A DNA stretch of 22,964 nt from the IMG/VR virus record IMGVR_UViG_3300048033_000137, positions 1 through 22,964 of that record; one strand, written 5' to 3'. Shown here piece by piece: positions 5,554 to 13,022 of the stretch (its first letter is position 1; every line of letters starts with the position of its first letter). The stretch is from a virus. Under the pieces are notes generated by a model. The model was not told the DNA's origin. It did no database searches and saw nothing but the letters and a program-made list of their open reading frames with translations. The translations under genes were made by a program, and so were the position numbers.

Positions 5554-8409
5554 ATGGCTGTTCCTCAAACATTATCTTTTGAGGACTTGCAGGACATTTT
5601 GAATGTCGCTGCACCTACTGGCGTATCTGCGCCTAGTATTACGGCTGCACCTCCTATGCTTGGCACACCACAGATGGCTGGCTCATCTATTGCATACATA
5701 GACCGTCCGTCTTTTACGCAAGCATATAGCCCAGAAAATTTGCCAGAGTTTATGAAAGACTTTGAGCAGATTAGCCCAACACTGTTTGCACCTAGTCAGG
5801 GTGTATTTGGTCAAGCCCCAGAAGTTGACACAATTCAGCCACTGATGCCGCAGCAATATGTTGATGAGTATGCTGACCTTGAAAGAGCCTTTCAGGAAAG
5901 CATTGCAGTAGACCCGACTATGTTTGGTGATATGTACCGTGGCGGTTTGTATATGCCTATGCAGACATTGCCTAGCGCACCAGAGGATGAGCCGTTTGAC
6001 TTGGCTGGTTCTCTTGCAGCGGCAGAGGCTTTGCGTCAAATTTATCCGATTGCCGAAGAGCCTCTTGGTGAAGTTGAAGAAGCTATTAAGCGTGGCGTTG
6101 TTGACCCTACTGAAGAGTTTATACAGCAGAAAATGCTTGACCCTACAGAGGATGCCTTCAAAGCTGTTGCTGACCCAGTGGAAGAGTTCGTGCAGCAGTA
6201 TGCGTTAGACCCAACAGAGGATGTGGCTAAAATAATACTTGACCCTGTGGAGGAAGTTATACAGCAGGCCGTACTTGACCCTGTGGAGGATATTGTAAAA
6301 ATACCGCTCAAGGCTATAGAAAAAGTTATTCCTGAGATTGATGTAAACGTAGAGTTCAAAGAACCTGAACCTGCTGTTCAAATACCAACAGAGGATATTG
6401 AAAATATCGTAAAAGACCTTGCTGTTGAACCCATACAAAATATTGTTGAGCAAGGTGTTTTTGACCCTATTGAAGATGTTATTAAGATTCCAGCAGAGAT
6501 TGCTCAGGAGCAAATTATATCTCCTATCCAAGATATATTGCCAGAGATTGATATAAACATTGAGCCTATTCCTGAGCCTGTTGTTGCGCCTGAACCAGAG
6601 CCTATTGTTGAGGCAGTGCCTCAGCCAGAAGTAACAATACCAACAGAGGCTATAGATAAAATTATAAGTGAAGCTGTTATTGACCCTATAAAGGAAATAA
6701 CAGAGCCTCAGCTTGAAGCTGTTAAGGATTTTGTTGTTGACCCAATCTTAGAGTCTATCCCAGAGATTGACATTGACGTAAAGGGCAAAACTGTATCTGA
6801 AATTATTGACAATTTAATAATAGAAGAACCAAAAGTTGTTGAAGAGCAAGTTCAAAAAATTGCCGAAGAGCAAGTTAAAGAACTTGAGGATGCTGGCTTC
6901 ATTGAATTTGAGGATGGTAAAATTGACATCAACATTACCTTACCTAAGGTCGGTGAAGTTCCGTTTATTGACACAGTAGAAAAAGTTATGGAAAGCCTAC
7001 CCTCTGATTTGCCAGAGTTGGTTGAGTCTTATGGCGATATTGAAAACGCTATCGAAAACCCATCAGCAGAAAATGTTGATAAAGCAGTGCAGGCAATTAA
7101 TGATATTGGTTTTGACGCTGGCGCAACCGCACCAGTAGTACCCCCTGCCGTCGGAGAGGGGTTGAGTGTTGTTGCCGATATTGATGCTATTATTGATGCT
7201 TTTGAAAATCCAGACGCAGAAAGCCTAACAAATGCTTATGCCGCTGCTGACGGTCTCGCAGCAACTTATACAGAAGCTGGCGGTCTACCTGCTGGCGAAG
7301 CGATTGGTCAAGTGGGAACTATTTTCACTGGCCTTGAGGCTTTGGATGGTGGGATTGAAAGCGCAGCCGATGCAGTTAATGTGGTTAATGCGGCAAACGC
7401 TGTTGCAAGCATGGCTGGAGCTACAACAACCTCGGCGGCTGGTGTAACTGCTGGATTCCTGCCCCCAAACGTAACGGCTGCACTCGGCCCTATTTCAATG
7501 ATTTTATCTGCTCCAAGCATTATGAAGTCTATTTCATCTTTGGCTAAAGGCGGCGCGGCTGGAACTTACGAAAGAATACAAGGTGAGTTTGACCTTAAAG
7601 ATGGAAAGTTTGCTGTTGGTGGCGGTGTTCGTGGAGCTGATACCAATCGGAGCTTTGGTGATAAATACGCGCAGGAAACAATGAACTCTGGCGTGTCTAT
7701 GGCTAATAGTCTTGTAGATGATTACGGCTTTGAGATTGACCAGCAAGCCCTTAACGCTGCTCCAGAAAATATTATGAGACTGCAAACCAGCGGATATTAC
7801 AACAGAGAGGGTCGAGCGCAATATGGCTCTTCTGTCGGCTCTGCTGATTTTGTTGTTAAGCTGTTGCAAAATGGAGTTCTTAAACCAACAGAAAATACAC
7901 CACCTGAGATTCTTGCTTCTAATGAAGCCTTTGCGTCATTTGTGACCGACCACATTGACAAGGGGCAGGATGAGTATGCTGCCAAAATGTACACAGACAC
8001 TGGAGGCACGGGTGCTGAGTTTGGCAACAGAACAAGGACAGGCACTACAATTAAACAACGTGCTAAGTTTGCAACTCAAGATGCCGCTCAATCTTGGGTT
8101 AATGATAATGAGACTTCTGCATCTTATTCTAAAGAGCGGGCAGGAAAATATTACGGTTACTACAAAAATCAAACTTTGTTTGATGTTGTTCCAGTCGAAG
8201 TTGGCGACAAAACATATTACGAGCTTAAAAAGAATAATGTTAAGAAAAGAATATCTCGAGCCGCGTATGATGAGGCTACAAAGCCTAAGCCCAAGCCAGC
8301 GCCGAAGCCAGAACCAGTTGCTAATGACTTTGTTGATTTAGACGATTATTTTAGCAATTTGTTTAAGGGTATTGATTTTACCAATATTAATCTTGGCGGT
8401 CTTTTTTAA
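5554..8409 (+). CDS. Large repeat-containing putative virion protein, function unknown
   Basis: This 951-residue protein begins two bases after the portal stop. Residues 1-160 are Pro/Ala-rich. Residues 184-252 are three tandem 23-residue repeats, each made of a DPxEEFxQQxxxL half and a DPxED...K half. Looser units continue to about 460, with PEID(I/V)(N/D) at about 260, 330 and 403 and an IDIN echo at about 457. Residues 500-670 are Ala/Gly-rich with hydrophobic stretches (for example 605-665). The C-terminal part (about 690-900) looks like a folded domain and is followed by a KPKPKPAPKPEP linker (910-921) and an acidic-aromatic tail. Most podoviruses have no such protein between portal and scaffold. 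A virion internal or ejection protein is possible from composition, but no catalytic motif is visible. Confidence 0.85.
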   Translation: MAVPQTLSFEDLQDILNVAAPTGVSAPSITAAPPMLGTPQMAGSSIAYIDRPSFTQAYSPENLPEFMKDFEQISPTLFAPSQGVFGQAPEVDTIQPLMPQQYVDEYADLERAFQESIAVDPTMFGDMYRGGLYMPMQTLPSAPEDEPFDLAGSLAAAEALRQIYPIAEEPLGEVEEAIKRGVVDPTEEFIQQKMLDPTEDAFKAVADPVEEFVQQYALDPTEDVAKIILDPVEEVIQQAVLDPVEDIVKIPLKAIEKVIPEIDVNVEFKEPEPAVQIPTEDIENIVKDLAVEPIQNIVEQGVFDPIEDVIKIPAEIAQEQIISPIQDILPEIDINIEPIPEPVVAPEPEPIVEAVPQPEVTIPTEAIDKIISEAVIDPIKEITEPQLEAVKDFVVDPILESIPEIDIDVKGKTVSEIIDNLIIEEPKVVEEQVQKIAEEQVKELEDAGFIEFEDGKIDINITLPKVGEVPFIDTVEKVMESLPSDLPELVESYGDIENAIENPSAENVDKAVQAINDIGFDAGATAPVVPPAVGEGLSVVADIDAIIDAFENPDAESLTNAYAAADGLAATYTEAGGLPAGEAIGQVGTIFTGLEALDGGIESAADAVNVVNAANAVASMAGATTTSAAGVTAGFLPPNVTAALGPISMILSAPSIMKSISSLAKGGAAGTYERIQGEFDLKDGKFAVGGGVRGADTNRSFGDKYAQETMNSGVSMANSLVDDYGFEIDQQALNAAPENIMRLQTSGYYNREGRAQYGSSVGSADFVVKLLQNGVLKPTENTPPEILASNEAFASFVTDHIDKGQDEYAAKMYTDTGGTGAEFGNRTRTGTTIKQRAKFATQDAAQSWVNDNETSASYSKERAGKYYGYYKNQTLFDVVPVEVGDKTYYELKKNNVKKRISRAAYDEATKPKPKPAPKPEPVANDFVDLDDYFSNLFKGIDFTNINLGGLF
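6103..6309 (+). repeat. Three tandem 69-bp coding repeats
   Basis: Three 69-bp units (6103-6171, 6172-6240, 6241-6309) encode the 23-residue repeats of the large protein. Each has a 12-residue half starting DP[TV]EE with QQ and an 11-residue half starting DP[TV]ED with a lysine near position 8. The protein is more conserved than the DNA, pointing to old duplications under selection. Confidence 0.8.
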
Positions 8410-8433
8410 TTACCTATTGCCCAAAAAGCATTG

Positions 8434-8455
8434 TGTTGCTACTTTGCAACAGTAG
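8434..8455 (+). other. Two mutually exclusive hairpins before a ribosome binding site
   Basis: TGTTGC (8434-8439) can pair with GCAACA (8446-8451). Alternatively CTACT (8439-8443) can pair with AGTAG (8451-8455). The two share bases and cannot coexist. The second ends directly against the GAGGAG that serves the next gene. A translation or stability switch is possible, or simple coincidence. Confidence 0.3.
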
Positions 8456-8467
8456 AGGAGACTACTT

Positions 8468-8719
8468 ATGGATGAAGGGAAAAGAAGGGAAGAACAAAAC
8501 AGGGGTGAACGCGCTAAAGCATTGATGCGCGACCCTCTGATTGTTGAAGCGTTTGAAGTACTTGAGGAGAAGTACATGAACGCACTGAAAGATTCCTCGT
8601 CATCGCAAGATGAACGAGAAACGCTCTTTCAAATGTACCAAGCACTAATGGTGGTGCGAGGCCATTTGTCAGAAGTCATCGAGACAGGTGACTTAGCGAA
8701 ACTGGAGTTAAACTCCTAA
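8468..8719 (+). CDS. Conserved small helical protein before the scaffold
   Basis: This 83-residue protein has a basic N-terminus (MDEGKRREEQNRGERAKAL) followed by helices with RDPLIVEAFEVLEEKYMNAL and QMYQALMVVRGHLSEVIETG. I recognise the pattern RGERAKAL..DPL.VEAF from short proteins located between portal and scaffold or capsid genes of several podoviruses and siphoviruses, with no settled function. GAGGAG lies about ten bases before the ATG. The genome position argues for a structural or assembly role, such as a chaperone or connector accessory. The protein has no cysteine and no membrane segment. Confidence 0.8.
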   Translation: MDEGKRREEQNRGERAKALMRDPLIVEAFEVLEEKYMNALKDSSSSQDERETLFQMYQALMVVRGHLSEVIETGDLAKLELNS

Positions 8720-8742
8720 AGAATCCGTAGAGGAGATTAGAA

Positions 8743-9798
8743 ATGAGCGATGAACCCAGCACCCTGTTAGGAACTGGACAGTCTCTAAACAAAGGTCAAG
8801 CTGTTGACCTTCTCTTGAATACCAACGCCCCTGAAGAGGCAAGCGGCGATATTCAAGAGCCTGTAGCCGAAACAGAAGCAGCAGAGCAAGAAGAGATTCT
8901 TGAAGATGCTGAAGAAGTTGAGGCCACATCTGAAGAGGAACTGGAAGACGATGACGCTGAAGAGCTATCTGAGTCGGAAGAGGAATTTGATGATGAAGAG
9001 TATGACGTTGACCCCGAAGACGTAGAGTACGTTGAGGAAGAACTTCATACCGTAAAAGTTGATGGTGAGGAGATACAAGTAACCTCTGAGGAACTTGTCA
9101 AATCATATCAGCTAGAACAAGCCGCGCAAAAGCGTATGCAAGAGGCCGCAGAACTTCGCAAGACTTCTGAGGCAGAATCGGCAGCTCTAGCGCAGCAACG
9201 CGAGAAGTATGGGCGAGCTTTGGAAGCTATTGAAGCCCAGCTTAACTCAGTGCCAGAGCAACCCAAAGAATATTGGGATAAGCTCTATCAGGAAGACCCT
9301 CTCGAATGGGCCAAGCAACGCGACGCTTTCCGTGACCGCAAAGAAAATGTGGCAAAGGTACAAGCAGAGCGTTCAAGGATAGAACGAGAGCAGCAAGAGC
9401 AAATGGCGCAACAGCACCAAGAGTATCTTGTAGAGCAGCAAAAACAGTTGCTTGAACGTATTCCTGAATGGCGTGATGACGAAGTGGCTATGCGGGAGAA
9501 GCAAAATGTTATCTCTTATGCACAGCGCATCGGTTACAGTGAAGAAGAACTGGCGACGGCTAGTGACTCTCGTGCAATCGAAGTCTTACGCAAGGCGCAC
9601 CTCTACGATGAGCTTATGGCTAAGAAGCCTGCCGCTCAGAAGAAGGTTCGCAAAGCACCGAAAGCAGTTAAGTCTGGTACTCCAAAGTCCAAGAAGCAAG
9701 TCAGAGCTAATCGTGACAAACAGGCACTTGAACGCCTAAATAAAACTGGCAGCAAAGATGCTGCTGTGGACTTAATATTAGAGAGAATGAGGTCTTAA
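8743..9798 (+). CDS. Scaffolding protein
   Basis: This 351-residue protein sits immediately before the major capsid gene, the normal place for the internal scaffold that directs procapsid assembly and then leaves. Residues 30-100 are extremely acidic (runs of Glu and Asp). Residues 110-260 form long Gln/Glu/Arg-rich helices typical of scaffold coiled coils. Residues 293-325 are very basic (KKPAAQKKVRKAPKAVK), and the last 25 residues are an amphipathic helix that would bind the coat protein. AVDLLL near residue 20 and AVDLIL near 341 are similar short segments at both ends. GAGGAG supports the ATG. Two bases separate its stop from the coat gene start. Confidence 0.88.
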   Translation: MSDEPSTLLGTGQSLNKGQAVDLLLNTNAPEEASGDIQEPVAETEAAEQEEILEDAEEVEATSEEELEDDDAEELSESEEEFDDEEYDVDPEDVEYVEEELHTVKVDGEEIQVTSEELVKSYQLEQAAQKRMQEAAELRKTSEAESAALAQQREKYGRALEAIEAQLNSVPEQPKEYWDKLYQEDPLEWAKQRDAFRDRKENVAKVQAERSRIEREQQEQMAQQHQEYLVEQQKQLLERIPEWRDDEVAMREKQNVISYAQRIGYSEEELATASDSRAIEVLRKAHLYDELMAKKPAAQKKVRKAPKAVKSGTPKSKKQVRANRDKQALERLNKTGSKDAAVDLILERMRS

Positions 9799-9799
9799 A

Positions 9800-10747
9800 A
9801 TGGCTCAATTTACTACTGCCAATGCTATTGGCGAACGGGAAGACCTGAGTGACGTAATCACTCGCATCGACCCTGATGAAACCCCCATCTTTTCTGCTCT
9901 GAAAAAAGAGACAGGAAATGGCGTATTTGTCGAATGGCAAGTACAAGAACTGGCTGCTGCTGTAGCAAACAACCACCAGAACGAAGGTGCTGACGCTACT
10001 TATGCAACGCCGACTGCCACCACTCGCTTGGGCAACTACATGCAAATCTCGCAAAAAGATGCACAAGTTTCTGGTACGCTGGACGCTGTTGACAAAGCAG
10101 GCCGCGACAAGGAAGTTGCCTATCAAAAAGTTTTGAAAGGTCTTGAGCTTCGTCGTGACATCGAAAAGTATCTGCACTCTGATACTGCACGTTCTGCTTC
10201 TGACCCGCGTAAAGCTGGTACTTTGTCAAGCTGGATTACCAACGTATCTATTGCTAGTGACGAAACTGCTTTCAATGCAGGTGTTGGTTCTGGTACGCAC
10301 GTTCCTTCTATGGACGGTACGAATCGCGCCATGACTCTTGCTATGATTGACACTGCCATGCAGGCTGCTTACACCGATGGTGGTCAGCCAAACATGCTCG
10401 TCGTATCACCTGCCAAAAAAGCTGCTTTCAGTGACCTGAACAGCGGTTCAGTTGCAACCAACCAAATCAACTACACTGCTCCTCGTGAAGCAGCTATCGT
10501 TGGTTCTGTTTCGTTGTACCTGAGCGACTTTGGTCAGCTTGACGTTGTAATCGACCGTTTTGCTTCGGACGACCGTGTGTATCTGCTGGATAGCGACTAT
10601 GCTTCCATCTGCACACTGCCGAACCGTAACTTCACCGTTCAAGAAATGGCGAAGACGGGTGACTCTGAGAAATTCCAAATTATCACAGAGTTCACGCTGA
10701 AAGTTTCAGCACCGAAAGCACACGGCGCTGTTTACAATCTGTCGTAA
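9800..10747 (+). CDS. Major capsid protein, SU10/DUF5309 type
   Basis: This 315-residue protein follows the scaffold and matches, from memory, the SU10-type major head protein family (formerly DUF5309): the N-terminus MAQFTTANAIGEREDLSD, the segment RIDPDETPIFSALKK, and the later NHQNEGADATY and GNYMQISQKDAQVSGT are typical. Such proteins have the HK97 fold and form the icosahedral shell. The length is normal, and no separate decoration protein is obvious next to it. The spacing to the scaffold stop is two bases and a GAGG sits inside the end of the scaffold gene. It is followed by a hairpin that may boost or end its transcript. Confidence 0.93.
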   Translation: MAQFTTANAIGEREDLSDVITRIDPDETPIFSALKKETGNGVFVEWQVQELAAAVANNHQNEGADATYATPTATTRLGNYMQISQKDAQVSGTLDAVDKAGRDKEVAYQKVLKGLELRRDIEKYLHSDTARSASDPRKAGTLSSWITNVSIASDETAFNAGVGSGTHVPSMDGTNRAMTLAMIDTAMQAAYTDGGQPNMLVVSPAKKAAFSDLNSGSVATNQINYTAPREAAIVGSVSLYLSDFGQLDVVIDRFASDDRVYLLDSDYASICTLPNRNFTVQEMAKTGDSEKFQIITEFTLKVSAPKAHGAVYNLS

Positions 10748-10754
10748 GTGTTGA

Positions 10755-10776
10755 GGGGGTAGCTTCGGCTGCCCCC
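10755..10776 (+). terminator. UUCG-loop hairpin after the major capsid gene
   Basis: GGGGGTAGC (10755-10763) pairs with GCTGCCCCC (10768-10776) over nine pairs including one G-T, closed by an exact TTCG tetraloop. The downstream sequence GTTCACTTT has only a short T-run, so this could be a partial terminator, or a 3'-end stabiliser that raises coat-protein mRNA over downstream genes. Confidence 0.65.
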
Positions 10777-10796
10777 GTTCACTTTAGGGGAGAAAG

Positions 10797-11123
10797 ATGA
10801 AAAAACGACTTTTACAAAAAGATGCGGTCACGGGGAAAGAAACGTGGGCGCATTTTGATGAAGACGGTAAAATGATTTTTGAGAGCAGTCAGAATGTTGA
10901 CGCTCTTCTTGCTAATAACCGCGATGAACGCAATGAATACCGCTCTGGTAGCCTGCAAGGTAATACGCAGCGACATCAACAGAAGGTTGCGGAAATACCC
11001 ACAGCATTGTATCATCAGCTAATTCAAGAGCTAGGCCAACCAAAAGATAATCCTAATGGCTGGAAGAAATGGCTCAATGACTATGATAACAGGTTCTTTA
11101 GAACAAGTGGCGGTAGAGTATAA
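10797..11123 (+). CDS. Conserved small phage protein after the capsid gene
   Basis: This 108-residue protein has an N-terminal beta-like segment (MKKRLLQKDAVTGKETWAHFDEDGK), a helical middle (SSQNVDALLANNRDERNE) and a C-terminal KKWLNDYDNRFFRTSGGRV. I recognise the FLND..NR.FRT..G.(V/I) ending from small proteins between capsid and tail-adaptor genes in marine podoviruses, with no proven function. The position suggests a head-completion or connector accessory. GGGGAG precedes the ATG. The stop TAA shares its last base with the next ATG, so the two genes are coupled. Confidence 0.8.
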   Translation: MKKRLLQKDAVTGKETWAHFDEDGKMIFESSQNVDALLANNRDERNEYRSGSLQGNTQRHQQKVAEIPTALYHQLIQELGQPKDNPNGWKKWLNDYDNRFFRTSGGRV

Positions 11124-11746
11124 TGGCAATCGGAACTTACGCAGAACTTAAAACGGCGATTGCGAACTTCTTAGCTCGTGATGATTTGACTGACCGTATC
11201 CCTGAGTTTATCTCTCTTGCAGAGGCGCGTATGAGCCGCGAACTTGGTACACGCTCCCAGACAAAACGCGCTAACGCTACACTGTCTGCTGGCGATGCGT
11301 TTGTTTCCCTACCAACTGACTTGCGTTCTATTCGCTCTGTAAAGCTAAATACAACACCTGCTGAAGTGCTTGAGTATTACACGCCTATGGCGCTTGACAG
11401 CCACTACACATCTAATGCAACAGGCAAGCCTCGCGCCTACACAATTTTTGGTAGCGAGATTAAGTTTGCGCCTACACCTGATAGCGCCTACACGGCAGAG
11501 CTTATTTACGGTGAGGGTGTAGATGAGTTGTCTGACAGTAACACTAGCAATACAATCTTAACCCGTCATCCTGACGCATATCTATATGGCTCTTTGGGCG
11601 CTGCTGGTGTATATTTGATGGATGACCAGAAGACTGCTTTGTATGAGCAGTTGTTTACACGCGCAATTACAGAGATTAAACGTGAAGAAGCTGAGAGTCA
11701 GTTTGCTGGCTCTGCTCTTCAAATGAAATCTGATTACGGAGAATAG
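11123..11746 (+). CDS. Head-tail adaptor protein, SU10 adaptor-like
   Basis: At 207 residues, this protein begins MAIGTYAELKTAIANFLARDDL with RIPEFISLAEARMSREL, the helical opening typical of phage adaptor proteins that dock to the portal (SU10 adaptor family, also functionally like T7 gp11 or P22 gp4). The middle contains FVSLPTDLRSIRSVKL and a beta-rich region with a conserved-looking ELIYGEGVDELSDSNTSN. The last third is helical (HPDAYLYGSLGAAGVYLMDD). Such proteins bridge the portal and tail in the finished virion. The gene overlaps its predecessor by one base and ends two bases before the next. Confidence 0.85.
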   Translation: MAIGTYAELKTAIANFLARDDLTDRIPEFISLAEARMSRELGTRSQTKRANATLSAGDAFVSLPTDLRSIRSVKLNTTPAEVLEYYTPMALDSHYTSNATGKPRAYTIFGSEIKFAPTPDSAYTAELIYGEGVDELSDSNTSNTILTRHPDAYLYGSLGAAGVYLMDDQKTALYEQLFTRAITEIKREEAESQFAGSALQMKSDYGE

Positions 11747-11748
11747 AC

Positions 11749-12138
11749 ATGAGCGCAATGAGTAATTATCTTGAGAACAAGTTTCTCGACCACTTCTTAG
11801 GCACGAGCAGCACAGCTGCTCCGTCTAATGTTTACATTGGGCTGCACACTGCTGACCCGACTGATGCTGGCACTGGCGCTGAAGTAAGTGGCAATGGCTA
11901 TGTGCGTCAGGCTATGGCTTTTGGTGCTTCATCATCTGGCACTGCATCAAACAGCGGTGCTGTTGAGTTCCCTGCTGCCTCTGGTGGCAACTGGGGTACG
12001 ATTACACACATCGGTATTTACGATGCTTCGTCCTCTGGCAACCTGCTGTTTCACGCAGCATTGACGGCCTCTAAGACAATCAATGATGGTGACATCTTTA
12101 AGGTAGCAGCTTCAGGCGTTGACATTACGGCGGCCTAG
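11749..12138 (+). CDS. Gp80-like tail or virion beta protein
   Basis: This 129-residue protein reads MSNYLENKFLDHFLG, YIGLHTADPTDAGTGAEVSGNGY, NWGTITHIGIYDASSSGNLLF and ALTASKTINDGD. This pattern matches a widespread small phage protein often labelled tail fibre protein or Gp80-like. It is predicted to be mostly beta strand, and its exact role is unresolved. A second ATG nine bases downstream (11758) is an alternative start and would begin MSNYLEN, as in most relatives I recall. The GGAG for this gene lies inside the end of the adaptor gene. A virion surface or neck position is an inference. Confidence 0.82.
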   Translation: MSAMSNYLENKFLDHFLGTSSTAAPSNVYIGLHTADPTDAGTGAEVSGNGYVRQAMAFGASSSGTASNSGAVEFPAASGGNWGTITHIGIYDASSSGNLLFHAALTASKTINDGDIFKVAASGVDITAA

Positions 12139-12140
12139 TC

Positions 12141-13022
12141 ATGGCTGACATCGTAGGGCCAACACTTGAGCAGTTAGATAACTGGGGTGACTTAGACAGT
12201 CTCCCGTATTCACTAGATAGTTCTATCTGGCTGACTGCCGCTCTGCGTGAAGGTGAATCCACCCCATCCACATCTGCATCTGTAGCCGCTGTTGGCTTTG
12301 GTATCTTTGAGGGTGCTGCCGCAGCATCTACCTCATCTACTGTAACCTCTGAGGGTATCCGCATACAGCTTGGTGCGAGTAACATAAATGTTACCAGCAC
12401 TGTTGCCGCTGATGGTATTCGTATCCAGTTTGGTGCGTCTGCGCTTGCTGGGCCGTCTACAATGTCGGCAGAGGGTGTGCGTATCGTTGTTGGCGCTGCT
12501 CAACCATCTGCATCAGCTACAGCAACAGCAGAGGCTATTAGGGTTGTTATTGGTGCATCGTCACCGTCTGCAAATGTCTCCATATCTGCTGACGGTATTC
12601 GCATCCAAATTGGTGCATCTTCTATCTCTTCTTCTGCAAGTGTTAGCTCTGCTGGCATCCGTGTGCGGGTTGGTGATAGCTCCGCATCTACGTCTGCGTC
12701 AGTAAATGCAGAGGGTGGGCTACTTGCTATCGCTACAGCCAGCTTACAAGCCTTTGCTACCATCCCAGACGTCACTGCTAACTTTGAAGTGTTCGCCACT
12801 GCTAATCCGCAGCCTATTGCTACAGTAGCCGTAGAAGCCGAAAAACTAGGCGAATTGTGGGGTATTATTGCAGCCGAAGGTGAGGTATGGTCTGAGGTAG
12901 CAGATGAAGGCGAGAGTTGGACTGTGGTATCTGCTGAAGGTGAAAGCTGGACACCTATTGCTGCTAGTTCTGATACTTGGACAAACGTGTCTTCTGAAAA
13001 TGAAAGCTGGAGTTCGCAATGA
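12141..13022 (+). CDS. Repeat-built putative virion protein (beta-solenoid-like)
   Basis: This 293-residue protein has an N-terminal segment PTLEQLDNWGDLDSLPYSLD, seen from memory in other marine phage tail-region proteins. Residues 51-190 are seven exact-length 20-residue repeats. The unit is xGIRIQxGAS plus ten Ser/Ala/Val-rich residues, consistent with beta-solenoid rungs. Residues 231-290 are 10-residue repeats with Trp fixed at 240, 250, 260, 270, 280 and 290 in an E-(S/V)-W context. The protein is almost free of Lys and Cys and looks extracellular. The last residue's codon overlaps the next gene's ATG (ATGA). A tail stalk, fibre or host-contact protein fits, but no family is assigned and an appendage role is inference. 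Confidence 0.82.
   Translation: MADIVGPTLEQLDNWGDLDSLPYSLDSSIWLTAALREGESTPSTSASVAAVGFGIFEGAAAASTSSTVTSEGIRIQLGASNINVTSTVAADGIRIQFGASALAGPSTMSAEGVRIVVGAAQPSASATATAEAIRVVIGASSPSANVSISADGIRIQIGASSISSSASVSSAGIRVRVGDSSASTSASVNAEGGLLAIATASLQAFATIPDVTANFEVFATANPQPIATVAVEAEKLGELWGIIAAEGEVWSEVADEGESWTVVSAEGESWTPIAASSDTWTNVSSENESWSSQ
12291..12710 (+). repeat. Seven tandem 60-bp coding repeats
   Basis: Seven 60-bp units encode 20 residues each with no insertions or deletions, starting at residues 51, 71, 91, 111, 131, 151 and 171. Most start with a GG(T/C)AT-type codon pair for Gly-Ile and have GGTGC(A/G) for Gly-Ala. The first unit is the most degenerate. Confidence 0.85.
12831..13010 (+). repeat. Six 30-bp coding repeats with fixed tryptophan
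   Basis: Six 30-bp units encode ten residues each and end in Trp. The period is exactly half that of the 60-bp repeats upstream in the same gene. The consensus is (T/S)xVxAEGESW. Confidence 0.8.
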
